Shown here: positions 1-10,785 of the stretch, piece by piece
Numbering within the stretch: the first letter of the stretch is position 1
How the letters are laid out: every line of letters starts with the position of its first letter
DNA from: Rosa chinensis
Lineage: Eukaryota > Streptophyta > Magnoliopsida > Rosales > Rosaceae
Direction of reading: 5' to 3'
Length of the DNA: 64,000 bases
NCBI RefSeq assembly: GCF_002994745.2
Contig: NC_037093.1
Span: 68,591,510-68,655,509, forward strand
The notes under the pieces: model-generated
The model's input: only the letters and a program-made list of their open reading frames with translations
What the model was told of the DNA's origin: nothing
Database searches by the model: none
Program-made: the position numbers and the translations under genes

Positions 1-672
1 CACCTTATACTCGGGGTCTGCCAGGTTAAGGATGGCTTGTACCTTATCCGAGTTAGCCTCAATACCTCGCTCGCTGACGATGTAACCCAGAAACTTGCTA
101 GCGGTGACTGCAAAGAAACACTTTTCTGGGTTGAGGCGCATACCATAGGCCAAGAGGATGGTTACAATGATTCTGAGGTTTGCCACATGTCCACTGGCCT
201 TTATGCTCTTAACTAGCATGTCGTCCACGTATACCACGATGATTTTTCCCAAATGCTCAGCGAACATGGCATTCATCAACCGCTGGTAAGTTGCACCGGC
301 GTTCTTCAGACCGAAAGGCATGACATTGTAGCAGTAGAGGCCTTTGTCGGTGGTAAAGGTGGTGCATTCCTGGTCGCCGGGGTGCATCTTGATCTGATTA
401 TATCCGGAGAAGGCGTCCATCATGCTGAGGAGCTCATGTCCGGCGGTTGAATCGACTAGTTGATCGATACGAGGTAGCGGGAAACTATCCTTTGGGCATG
501 CCTTGTTGAGATTTTTGAAGTCGACGCACATCCGCCACTTGCCGCTGGGCTTTTTGACCATTACCAAATTTGAGATCCACTGGGGATAGATGACCTGGCG
601 GATGAATCCAATGTCCTGGAGTTTGGCGACTTCTTCTCCGATTGCGCGGTACTTTTCTTCATCAAAGGCCCT
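1..672 (-). pseudogene. reverse transcriptase of Ty3/gypsy element (partial)
   Basis: Downstream of the TGA and in the same frame, the minus strand encodes the palm and finger regions of an RT. WRMCVDFKNLNKACPKDSFP is followed by the active-site block VYVDDMLVKS (YVDD near base 220) and by FLGYIVSERGIE. The frame stays open to the window edge. The upstream stop separates it from protease, so it is not expected to be translated. RNase H and integrase should lie to the left of position 1. Confidence 0.9.
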
Positions 673-1757
673 TCACTTCTGCTTGATGGGATAAAAAGAG
701 GGTTTGATGGTCAGTTTATGCGTGATAATTTCAGGAGAGATACCTGGCATGTCCGCGTAGGACCATGCAAAGACGTCGGCGTTATCACGTAGGAATTGAG
801 TGAGCTCTGCCTCCACCTCTGGGTTTAGCTGGGCGCCTATGCGGACTGTCCGCTCAGGGTGCTCATCTGAGATGCAGATAACCTTCAACGATGTGTCCGG
901 GTTGACCGGCTCCTTCCTTACATATTTCTCTTCCTCATCTCTAGGATCCTCAAAGATTTTTGGTGGCGGTGCCTCATTACCCACCGTCAGAATTTCATGG
1001 CGGCGCGTTGATCGTGCTACGGTAGTTGAATAACATTCTCGTGCCAGCTGCTGGCTTCCCCTCACACAGCCCGTGCCGTTGGGCGTGGGGAACTTCATGA
1101 GAAGCATGTACCCGGCAATGATGCACTTGAGCTTGTTGAGCGCTGGTCGGCCAATGATGGCGTTGTACGAACTGAAACAGTCGACAATAATGAATTCCGT
1201 ATGTACCTCCGCCATGCACGGACTAGTGCCAATAACCAGTCGCATGTAATCTGACCCTAGCGGTTGTGTGACGTCACCGGAGAAGCTGAGCAGTGGCTCG
1301 TGATCCTGGAGTAGTTTTTTGTTTCGCTTGAGATGGTCGTAGCAACCGCTGAAGATGACGTTGACAGCGGACCCGCTATCCACCAAGATTCTTCCCACCG
1401 AGAATTTGCCAAGAATGGCATCGACCAAGAATGGATCGTCATGGGGTAAATGCACTCCGCGCTCCTCCTCCTCCGAGAAGGTAATGGGTTCCCAGCCTGA
1501 TCTTGGGAGTTTGGCGGATCTCTCGTAGCAGATGTTGCAGACCTCCTTGGGATGATTAGCGCGTGCATAGCGCTTTCTTGCCCTGTGAGACATGCTGGTG
1601 ATTGGAGCACCGCCATCGATGGTGTTGATGCGGCCCAAGGTCTCGACGTTGGCAATTACTGGTGGTGGTTGGCGCACCTTGAACTGCTCCAGCCTGCCGT
1701 CCCGATATAAGGTTTCAACGGCCGTTTTGAGAGCATTGCAGGTGTTGGTATTGTGCT
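673..1757 (-). pseudogene. protease region of Ty3/gypsy element, frameshifted from gag and ended by TGA
   Basis: This frame carries the retropepsin-like signature ILVDSGSAVNVIF, where the DSG triad supplies the catalytic aspartate. Later come IIGRPALNKL and the RT-proximal segment TIKPSFYPIKQK. It is out of frame with gag: the zinc-binding segment switches frame near 1757, which implies a small deletion. It ends at TGA 673-675, yet the reverse transcriptase continues in the same frame on the far side. The usual codon there is CGA or a similar arginine codon, so a C to T change is likely. The open frame extends upstream to 1851, but the true protein frame begins at about 1757. Confidence 0.85.
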
Positions 1758-1991
1758 GTCCTCGTGGTATTTGCACCACTTGCCGGTGTTCCTGGGTTTG
1801 CCTGTTTTTGGGTATCTTGGAGGGGGTGGCGATGGGATCTGATCCTTGCACTGATTGTAGATGTCCTCATACGAGGCCGTCAGGACCGTGAATACTGCAT
1901 ACCGCTGAGAGGACTCTGCCTGCTTGTTGCGGTTATCCCCATGGGTTGGGCGGTTGCCCTTGTTGTGATGCTGGTCCTTCTGCCGCTTGTT

Positions 1992-3365
1992 CTAGTGGTG
2001 GCCGTGCTGCCACTCCCTCTTCTTGTCAGTTGGCGGTGCTAACTGGATCTTGTCAGCGATTTGCTGATGCATGGAGGATGGTTGTGTTGACTTTGCTGGT
2101 GTTGCTTGTGGCGGTGGGGTCTCTCCATATGTGATGAATTCCGCCTGGGCGTGAATGACCGCCTCACTCATGACGTGGTCATACGTTGCATTGGGATGAC
2201 TGTAGTTGAGGTGATAGAGGAACGGTCCCTTGAGAAGTCCCTTCCTGAAGGCCGCTGATGCCATTGTTTTGTCTAGGTCACGGCACTGAGACGCTGCCGC
2301 TCGCCACCTTGTGACGAAGGCCTTCAGTGATTCGTCCTCGCCCTGCTTGACGCTGAACAGCTGACTTGTGTTGTGATGCCCGGCGGATAATAAGATGAAC
2401 CGGGAGAGGAAGGCGTGTGATAATGCATGGAATGAGCTGACAGACCCCGGCGGACACTCAAAGAACCAGCTCATTGCCTCACCATCCAACGTTTCGCTGA
2501 ACAAGTGGCACAATGTGGCGTCGTCGAACCCCTTGTTGTTGGTGACCTTCTTGAAGGTGTCCATGTGCACGAAGGGATCAGACATTCCGCCGTAATGCGG
2601 CATCTTTGGGGTTTTTGCATATGCCGGTCTAACAGCCTGTAGAATTGCAGCGGTGAAGGGCCCAGGTCTGGAAGCGAAGAGCGGATTCTGAGTTGGCGTT
2701 GGGATGCCCGATTCCGCCCGGATCAATCTCTGCTCCAATTGGTGCATCCTTTCCAACATCTGGGCAGTTGCCTCGGCGACAGAATTAGCCTGAATGACCC
2801 GCTGGGACGGCCTTCTTCTCGGTACAGGGGGACTGCCTTCAGTCCTCGCCCTAGCCTCCGAGCGGTTGGTGTGCGGGAGTGATTCCGCCTCCTGCTCCAA
2901 CATTAACTGGGGTATGGGCGGTGGTCCCGTTCCTGATAACTCAGGTGGGCTCAGTGGTACCTGCATCCGTATGATCGGCCCCGATACCAATGTGTCGGTG
3001 TCGGGTCGACCTCGCCCGGTGCTACGTGACTGCTCGCTCTGTGCTGGGCGGGCGGTGGCCTCCTGCATCTTTTTTAGTTCCTCGAAACGTGCCATGAGCG
3101 TAGCCACTTGTCCTTGTGCTTCAGCCTTTTCTTTGCGTTCCTCCTCACGTTCTCTGTTTGCCTTATGAAGATCCGCTAGTGCTAGCTCGTACATAGTGAC
3201 GAGATCTTGGCCCGTGGGGCGACTGCTGCTTGGATTTACCTCACCGCCGGGGTTGACTGGGGTTGTGAATAGTGCGCGGTTAACGGCTATCGCTGGGTCG
3301 GAGGGTTGGGGGATGGAGGGATGGCCTGCCTGCTCTTCAGCGTTTCCCCCGCTACCGTTAGTCAT
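1992..3365 (-). pseudogene. gag region of Ty3/gypsy element, ended by a premature TAG
   Basis: The 457-residue frame has an N-terminal charged coiled-coil-like stretch (about residues 55-95, rich in E, K and R), then low-complexity Pro/Ser sequence. A retrotransposon gag domain follows at roughly residues 240-400, with FSETLDGEAMSWF and a Trp/Phe-rich capsid fold signature. The frame stops at TAG 1992-1994, but gag-like sequence continues in the same frame for about 230 more bases. That extension includes the CKYH part of a zinc-binding segment, so the TAG is premature. Virus-like particle assembly is the known role of the family; this copy is probably inactive. Confidence 0.85.
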
Positions 3366-3400
3366 GGTGAGTGTGGTGGGATGGCCTTCTGTTCAAAGAT

Positions 3401-3418
3401 TCCCACAGACGGCGCCAA
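3401..3418 (-). other. Primer-binding site of the Ty3/gypsy element
   Basis: Read on the minus strand, TTGGCGCCGTCTGTGGGA follows the LTR end. A TGGCGCCG-type start is a usual primer site in plant Ty3/gypsy elements. The priming tRNA was not determined. Confidence 0.55.
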
Positions 3419-3921
3419 TGTTAATGTTTAAAAGTCCGGCGGTAGCTGAACCTTCTTTAACGCTGATCCGACTGGCGGGTTGATGCCTGCGATGTTCTTA
3501 AAGCTTACACTATCAAATAAAACACTGGGACGTCAAAGGGAGACCGCGTCGGGCGGTCTTCGACTCTCCGATGCCTAAGTTAGTCCACGTATTTATGTTG
3601 ACAGAGTAATAGTAGGTAAAATGTTGAATGCTCTATTAATGAGGAGAGAGGAGAGAACCTTTTATGGGTGGGGAGGAGGTTGACCTTCTCTTTGTTTTCG
3701 ATGTGGGACTGATATGCTTCAGTTCCCCCTTTTCAGAAGCCTCTGATGCCATCTTGGCGCGGCGCGTGGCGGCTCGTTGGCGGCGATCTGGAGGTGGTCC
3801 GACGTTGAGGCTGTAGCCCGTCTGGCAGTGTGTCTGCATGTCATTCCTTTGGTTGGAATTAGTACTTCTGGCGATACAATGAGCATGGCCCATTATAGCT
3901 AATTATGCTTGCAAATGTACA
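3419..3921 (-). repeat. 5' LTR of the Ty3/gypsy element (outer boundary approximate)
   Basis: The inner border is supported by TG at 3419-3420 on the plus strand, directly beside a primer-site-like TTGGCGCCGTC motif read on the minus strand. The outer border was guessed from a terminal CA at 3921; 3885 or 3931 would fit equally well. The second LTR is needed to settle it. A short reading frame at 3636-3893 on the minus strand matches no family I know and is probably accidental. Confidence 0.5.
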
Positions 3922-5007
3922 TGTATGTACACCCACCAATCTCATTCCGATCAAACTCCACAACCCATCTGTTTCTCTCCCCAAATTGAAACCAAACCCA
4001 GCAAAGACCTAGCTTGGCGGTGTATAGATGGACATCGAGCAAAAGTAAGAGTCTAGGAACTGATCGATCACTTCTTCACCTTCTTTGAAGTCATCTCCCT
4101 TCGTTGTCTCTTAGCGGATCAGCCCTCGTCTCCATCGTCGCCGACACCATCTCTCAAACATAAGCAGATCCCAATCAGCTCGGAAATTCGCCGCTCAACC
4201 ACTCCCCTCTTGTTTTCACAGCCTACTTCTCTCTCTCCCACTCAAATCCCACTTTCTCTCTCCACATCAGGCCTTAATTTGGAAACTTTTCACTGAAAAC
4301 TACCATTTTTTCAGACTCTGCGGTTTTTGGGTCTTGCTCAAAATGGTGATTTGGATTTTGGGTCTGGTTGAAATGGTGGTTTTTGATGGCCAAGTTGACC
4401 AAAACCAGAAGTGAAGAAAAAGAATAGTGATGGAAAAGAAAAATAATTGGGGTTTCAGGTCGATCTTGATTGGTTCGCCGACGTGGAGCTACTGATGCAG
4501 CAGGATATGATGGTCATTAAAAAGAAAAAGAAAAAAGGAAAAATGAAAAAAAGGTAAAAAAAAGAAATTAAAAAGGAAAAAAGAAAAAGAAAAAAAAGGA
4601 AAAAAAGAAATTAAAAAGGAAAAATAAAAAAAAAATTAAAATGGAAAAAGAAAAAATTAAAAAGAAATTAAAAAGAAAAAAGGAAAAAAAGAAATAACAG
4701 AGGGGTATATTGGACATTTCAACCAAGACCAACTCCTAATTTGACGCGGAAGAGACCTATTAGAGGGAAATTGTGAGATCAGTGAGTTTTTAGATTAAAT
4801 TAGAATATCAGGGACTGAAACGATGAGAGAGGCAAGGTACATGGACTAAACAATATTTAACCCTAAAAAAATCAACCAAACTTTTGAGAATAAATTGTAG
4901 AATTAAGAACTCATAATCAATCGCATATACATCAATTTATTGGAGCTTGAATCCATAATCTAACGGTTCTTCTTCAAAAAAAATCCATAATCTAACGATC
5001 AAACAAA
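3922..5007. other. Intergenic: unassigned CT-rich stretch and long purine tract
   Basis: Bases 3950-4500 hold a moderately GC-rich, CT-rich stretch that looks like the first exon or UTR of a gene, but no sustained frame was found. Bases 4519-4697 are almost purely A and G (repeated AAAAAGGAAAA). Bases 4710-4865 resemble the inner flank of a transposon terminus, but no partner end was identified. Confidence 0.5.
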
Positions 5008-5016
5008 TTAAAAAAA

Positions 5017-6243
5017 TGATTAATTTCAATTTACTCCCCTGAGGTTTAGGGGTGTCATCATTTCACCCCCTCTACTTTCAATTTTGAATTTTTACCCCGT
5101 AAACTTTTCAATTTCAATCAGTCTTGTCCAATTTTTACTGTTCCGTCCAAATTGGACGTTAAGTTTGACTTTTGAGGGCTAAAATGGTCATTTCAACATA
5201 AAAAAAATTAAAAAAAATTAAAAAAAAAATTTCTTCTGTTTTATTTTATTTATTTATTTTTTTTTTGTCTTCAACTTATACACCACAAATTATAATAGGT
5301 TTATAAAAACAAAAAAATATTCTAGGTGATTGAAAGCCACTAACTGGTCTACGATATTTGTAATATATCTCCGATAAAGTGAAGAATTTTAGAATATATC
5401 CCCAATAAAGTGAAGAAATATCTGTAAAAAATAATTTTACGCTTTATCTGTAAATAAATATCTGTATATCCCCAATAAAGTGAAGAAATATCTGTGTAAA
5501 ATTATTTTTGGTCTGCGATATTTGTGATATATATCTAATATTTATCTGTAAATAAATATCTGTAAAAAATGATTTTACACAAATATTTCTTCACTTTATT
5601 GGGGATATACAGATATTTACGGATAAAGTGTAAAATCATTTTTTACAGATATTTCTTCACTTTATTGGGGATATATCCTAAAATTCTTCAATTTATTGGA
5701 TATATATCACAAATATCGTAGACCAAAAATGATTTTGCACAGATATTTCTTCACTTTATTGGGGATATACAGATATTTATTTACAGATAAAGTGTAAAAT
5801 TATTTTTTACAAATATTTCTTCACTTTATTTGGGATATATCCTAAATTCTTCACTTTATCGGAGATATGTCACAAATATCGTAGACCAGTGAGCGGCTTT
5901 CAACTACCTAGAGTATTTTTTTTGTTTTTATAAACCTATTATAAGTTGTGGTGTATAGGTTGGAGACAAAATAAAAAATATAAAAAAAAACTAAAAAGCG
6001 GAAAAAAAAAAAAAAAAAAAAAAAAAACAGAAGAAAAAAAAAATTATTTTTTATTTTTTTATGTTGAAATGACCATTTTAACCCTCAAAAGTCAAACTTA
6101 ACGTCTAATTTGGACGGAACAGTAAAAATTGGACGCGACTGATTGAAATTGAAAAGTTTAGGGGGTAAAAATTCAAAATTGAAAGTAGAGGGGGTGAAAT
6201 AATTTCACCCCCAAAGCTCAGGGGGGTAAACTGAAATTAATCC
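5017..6243. mobile_element. Palindromic Mutator-like MITE, family A copy 1
   Basis: The two ends are inverted copies (left TGATTAATTTCAATTTACTC, right end reversed GGATTAATTTCAGTTTACCC). The inversion continues inward for about 500-600 bp per arm, so nearly the whole 1,227-bp element can fold back on itself. A 9-bp direct repeat TTAAAAAAA flanks it (5008-5016 and 6244-6252). The duplication length and long inverted ends are typical of the Mutator superfamily. The flank is low-complexity, so this duplication alone is weak, but the second copy at 27986 confirms the boundaries. There is no coding capacity. Confidence 0.85.
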
Positions 6244-6252
6244 TTAAAAAAA

Positions 6253-8047
6253 ATTAACAAATGTCAATCATCAAGTACATATTGGCCTATATATAAGCTT
6301 ACAAAAGATAGGGATACATAATTTATAACAATAAATCATGAACCGCCAATACACTCACTTAAAAAATAGTTAGCTATTGAAATTGAAAAAGTAAAAACTT
6401 AGCTGTTCAAATTAAAACATGTGGTTATATATTTACCTGATGAGATCAAAATGGTTACGAGACTAAGTTTTATATTTGTGCAAATATGATTGATCGTGAA
6501 AGAACTTATAAAAAGATGAGTGTAATACCACATTGAGGGATAAAGTGTATAGAATAGTGTTTAGATGATCTATTATTTTGAGTACCATCTAAAATCGTTT
6601 TATGTGACAGTTGATGTGATATAATCACATTATTTGTTGAAACTTGAAAGTTTTGAATTTTGTATATTTGTTAAAGTATATGCAACGTTTCAAATAGCTA
6701 TCTACTAGATTACACAAAAATACCAGACTCAAAGAGGAAAATTCATTGATGTTGAGTGAAGATTCCCATATCTTTCCTTGAGATTAAATATGATGGGCTA
6801 TTGCAACTTGAAAATCTTTCTTTTCAAACTGCTAGAGAAGAAACTGCAATTTAAGAGCAGTTGCTGACTAACCTAACAATCCCCTTTTTGCCCTGCTTGG
6901 ATTTCAACCTAGCTAGCCACTATGATCGAGTATCTGAACGGAAGCGGTGGACTTTCAGGTCAACGACTCCGACGTCGTCTCCTCATGGAGACTTTTGTAG
7001 GCTTCTGTCTACTCTCTATCCTCATGATATCCTTGACTAAGAGCGTTGGCAATTCGTTTATTCGTCGAGGCAGCAGTCTCTGGTGACATGTTTTGGGTAA
7101 AAGCTGTAGCCTGTGCCTAGCGCTGGTATTTCCGAAGTGGGGGTGGGTGGCGGTTGCGTCCAATCGAGGCGGCGCTACGGCAGTTTGGAGGGTCTTCCAG
7201 ATCACCCCAACCGGAGTTATCGTTTGATTCCTCGCTTTGGTTTCTTCTCGTTTCTGTCTTTCGCGACGCTAGTGGAAGCCGTCTGCTGGAGGGGTGTCGA
7301 TTGTATACTAGATTAAGGTCGTACTGGTTTGCTGCAACTTCGGCTGGAAGAATCAAACCAAAGTTGCGCTTGGGCTGGACTTGGGCTTGGGTTTTCTTCT
7401 GTTCATAGTTGGGCTTGGACTTAGCTATTTGGGTTGTTGTTGGATCAACAATTAGTTGGAATGGAATATGGTATCCATGTGGTTTTTGAACATGATATCC
7501 GGGTCGATTCTGGCGCGGCTTTTGAGTTTTGATGTACGTTGTTTTTTTCATTTTTCGTATCAATACCCACAAAGGAATGTAGGGTTTATTGGTCTAAGGA
7601 TGTCAACCATTAATAGATATAAAATTTATTATTAATAATGTCTTATTAGTTTGCTCCACCCTCAATTTCACTGAATAAGTAATTTACTTACTTGGAATGA
7701 GAGAGAATGATTACGGGGTAAAAACATTCATGCGTCTACTAACATATAAAAGAATTGGAATGATTTTTAGTAAAAGAATTCATGCGTTTACTAACACATG
7801 AAGGAATCAAATTGGATATAGGTCTCATCTCCTTATCAGAAATCGATTCCTGAATACTCAGGAATTTGATTACGATGGGGGGGGGATGGGTTTAGGAATT
7901 AATCCTCTTGAATCAATACCGATTCTTTTTTTCTCCCATTTCACTTGTCTCCGATTCATGATTATTTTCCATTCTAATTAAGTAAACGTGCTATTAACAG
8001 TGTCTCTTTTTCACAGCCACATAGAGGCAGCTCAATGCCTTTGCTTA
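6253..8047. other. Intergenic, no recognised gene
   Basis: Bases 6960-7572 are less AT-rich and open on both strands (the longest frame is 151 codons, minus, 7117-7572). Its Arg/Lys/Gln-rich translation matches no family I know, and the stretch looks like old retroposon or gene debris. A run of nine G lies near 7877. The remainder is AT-rich with no feature. Confidence 0.45.
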
Positions 8048-8056
8048 TTTATTGAT

Positions 8057-9514
8057 GGGGCCGTGACCACTTACCCAATTTTAGAACAAAAAATGCCTAC
8101 TTACTCCAGCAAGAGTTTTTTAACCCCATTTACCCAATCTAACCTCTAGAGACAGTTTTGCCCCTATAACAACTCTTTCCTCTCAGACTCTCTCTCTCAC
8201 TCTATCTCTCTCTGTGCCGCGCACCACCTCAGGCTCCGGTCTCTCTCTATCTCTCTGCTCCGGCGCACCACACCAGGCTCCGGTCTCTCTCTATCTCTCT
8301 ATCTCTCTGCTCCGGCGCCCCACCTCAGGCTCCGGGCCACCACCTCCATCCAGTCCCCACTGCCATCAGAAACGACCGTGAACCATCTGTCATCCAGTCC
8401 CCAGATCGGAGCTCAACCCCCAAGCGCCGCCGTCACCGAACCAGACTCTCTCTCTCTCTCTTACTGCCATGGCTGTTCCGGCACCCCACTTTCAGCTTCA
8501 GGCCAACCTCGATCGATCCACCTCCGGCGTCACCAACAACCAAACCACAGATCCAAAGCCCACAGCCACAACTCAGCCCCCAACTCCGATCCGACTCCGA
8601 ACCCAGGCCGAATCGACTCCGCTCCAACGTGAAACACGCTCCGACGACTCCTCACAGTCCGGTGGGTTCCCAGATCAATTCCTGGGTGCCCAGATTTTTT
8701 TGTTTTTGTTTTTTTTGGTATAATGAGATTTTTTTAATTTTTTTCCGGTATCCTGAGATTGCAATGTAACTGTGGGGTTTGTTTAATGGTCTACTGGGGG
8801 GCAGTAGACACATTATTGGCCCCCAGTAGACTTTGATACGAGGGACATGGATCACTATAGTGTGGTGTTTTGATAAGTTACATGTTGTTTTCAGTGTATT
8901 AAAGTCAAATTATCTGTGAATCCTACAAAATGGTGCATTTTTGGTGGTCTATTGGGAGGCAGTAGAGACATTGGACTTTGTATTGGGGGGCAATAATATG
9001 ATTATTGGGAGGCACTAATATAATTATTGGGAGCCAATAATATGATTATAAATTGATCAATTGTGCCTGTAGTGTATTCATTTTGGTTTTGGGAGTTCAT
9101 ACAATTCACTGGACGGCAATAATATGATTTTTGGGAGGCAATAATATGATTACTGGGGGGCAATAATAGCCGGATTCCGGATTTCAGTCATCGGTCACCG
9201 GATTTCAGTTACTGGTTCCCGGAATCCGGTAATTGGTCGCCGGAATCCGGTTACCGTTCGCCGGAGTCCGGTCACCGGTCGCCGGAGACCGCGCCGGCCA
9301 CTGGTCACCGGAGCACAGCAAGGTGGAAGATGACTTCTCTCTCTAAGTGAGAAAGAAGGAGAGGGCAAAAAAGTCTCAAAAAAAAAGAAAAAAGAATTAA
9401 TTGGGTAAAGGGGAAATAATCTCTTAGAGTGTTTTGGGTAAATGGGGTTAAAAAACAGTTGGTGGAGCAAGTGGGCAATTTTTAGCCTAAAATCGGGTAA
9501 ATGATCATTTCCCC
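8057..9514. mobile_element. Mutator-like non-autonomous element, family B copy 1
   Basis: The element starts GGGGCCGTGACCACTTACCC and ends with the inverted partner (reversed GGGGAAATGATCATTTACCC). It is flanked by a perfect 9-bp duplication TTTATTGAT (8048-8056 and 9515-9523). The interior is unusual. It has a CT-microsatellite-rich, GC-rich stretch resembling a plant first exon (8180-8690), then a run of imperfect TAATATGATTATTGGG repeats (about 8985-9165) and a roughly 20-bp CCGGAATCCGGT-type minisatellite (9171-9300). Short open frames at 8378-8723 match no family I recognise. Gene-fragment capture (Pack-MULE) is possible. Confidence 0.85.
9171..9300. repeat. CCGG-rich minisatellite inside family B element
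   Basis: About six imperfect units of roughly 20 bp contain CCGGAATCCGGT or CACCGGTCGCCGG. They are rich in CpG and CCGG sites in an otherwise AT-rich neighbourhood. A decayed version of the same block occurs in the sister element at about 17095-17170. Confidence 0.65.
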
Positions 9515-9523
9515 TTTATTGAT

Positions 9524-10166
9524 TATAATATTTTGACACTCTACCTTTAATAAAAAAAATATATAAAAAAAACTTGAAATTAAGATTATAGATAATCTCT
9601 TGATAAAAAATGATTATTGGTCTATTTATTTATACATTTTATGCCCGAGCGGGCCTACCTAATTGTTGGTTTAATAAAATTATGGACTAGAAATAGATAG
9701 CCCAAAAGTTGACTTCCTTCCATAGACATTATCGAAGTCCAAGAGATAAATTCCAAAAAACAGTTAGACCCCAAGAAAAAAAAAACAAAATTAAAAACTT
9801 TATGCTCAAGACTGGATCAGCCCAACAATGGATTAGCCCATTGGTATAGGATGAAATTGGACTGGTTCTGCTTTGTCATTTCTATTGCTGCCCTAGAAAT
9901 TGAATATGAACGTGTTGCTTATGTGGAAATTATAGGTCAGCTGAAATGGAACATCGATTAGCAATGGTCTTGTAATAGAACATCGAACAAACAGTAAATG
10001 ACAGAATTATTTCCTATTATGTGGTTGGAAATTGATGTGCGTACAATGACAGCTTGATTATTGAGTCCCACGGCACAAATTGCTACGGATGGCTCATGGC
10101 TCATGGCTCATGGCTGTGGTCCAAACGTACACACGGCATACACGGTGGTGGAGGCAGCTTTCGGCA
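9524..10166. other. Intergenic, nothing recognised
   Basis: AT-rich sequence without a coding frame. A triple ATGGCTC repeat occurs at about 10089-10112. Confidence 0.5.
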
Positions 10167-10182
10167 ACGTCTAAGCGCTATC

Positions 10183-10522
10183 TTTTTCTTTTCTTTTTTG
10201 GGTCAAAAGGTAGCATCAATTAACAAGGCTCAAAGCCAAACAACATAATAACAAGGGACACGGCTGAATACAGACAAATTCTGCAAATCATGATTCACGT
10301 GGTCATCTGCCAGAACAAGCAAGACTAGAGAAATCAACATACATGAAAGAAACAGCTGAAAACATAAAGGCCAAAGCAGCCCAAAAAATCCAAATCCTAA
10401 TCAGAGCTTCTTCTTCATCTCCAACTTGCAGCCGCCATAGTAGATTCGACTCCGGGGCTGGTAACCAAGGGTGGTCTGCAGAGGTGAGGATACGGACAGA
10501 GCCGCCAGACATTCTCCAGTTG
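10183..10522 (-). mobile_element. Short A-tailed retroposon (5'-truncated LINE or similar)
   Basis: A 340-bp insert is flanked by a perfect 16-bp direct repeat ACGTCTAAGCGCTATC (10167-10182 and 10523-10538). It begins on the plus strand with a T/C run, that is, an A tail on the minus strand. Long, variable target duplications with an A tail are the mark of LINE-driven insertion. The 3' end (TTTTGACCCAAAA on the minus strand) resembles those of the inserts at 29346 and 30664. The open frames at 10303-10675 match no family and cross the insert border. Confidence 0.8.
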
Positions 10523-10538
10523 ACGTCTAAGCGCTATC

Positions 10539-10734
10539 AAGTATCAACGATTCATCTCTTTTTATTGGTACTATCTCTGAATGGGAGTCGTGTTAATGTC
10601 ATGTTAGAAAAAAAGAAGAGTTATCTTATCTATCTTATCTTTCAGAGTGGGTTTGTAAACAAGTTAATTGTGTAGGCCCACTGATGCAAAACCACCACAA
10701 CTGGTAAAAGCAACATTGTTTGTATGTACTCTGG

Positions 10735-10785
<51 letters not shown>

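Larger units (their letters stand above)
1..3921 (-). mobile_element. Ty3/gypsy LTR retrotransposon, decayed, cut by the window edge
   Basis: The element reads right to left: LTR (from 3419 upward), primer site, gag, protease, then reverse transcriptase running off the left edge. RNase H, integrase and the second LTR lie outside the window. Domain order and the protease and RT wording resemble the plant non-chromovirus (Tat/Athila) branch; that lineage call is an inference. The coding part is interrupted by an in-frame TAG (1992-1994), a frameshift near 1757 and an in-frame TGA (673-675), so it cannot make a full polyprotein. The outer end of the LTR is uncertain because its partner is not visible. 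Confidence 0.9.

Noticed and set aside
673..3365. Ty3 gag and protease as normal host genes
   Set aside because: Gag, retropepsin and RT signatures, the LTR and the primer site identify a retrotransposon, and it is broken.
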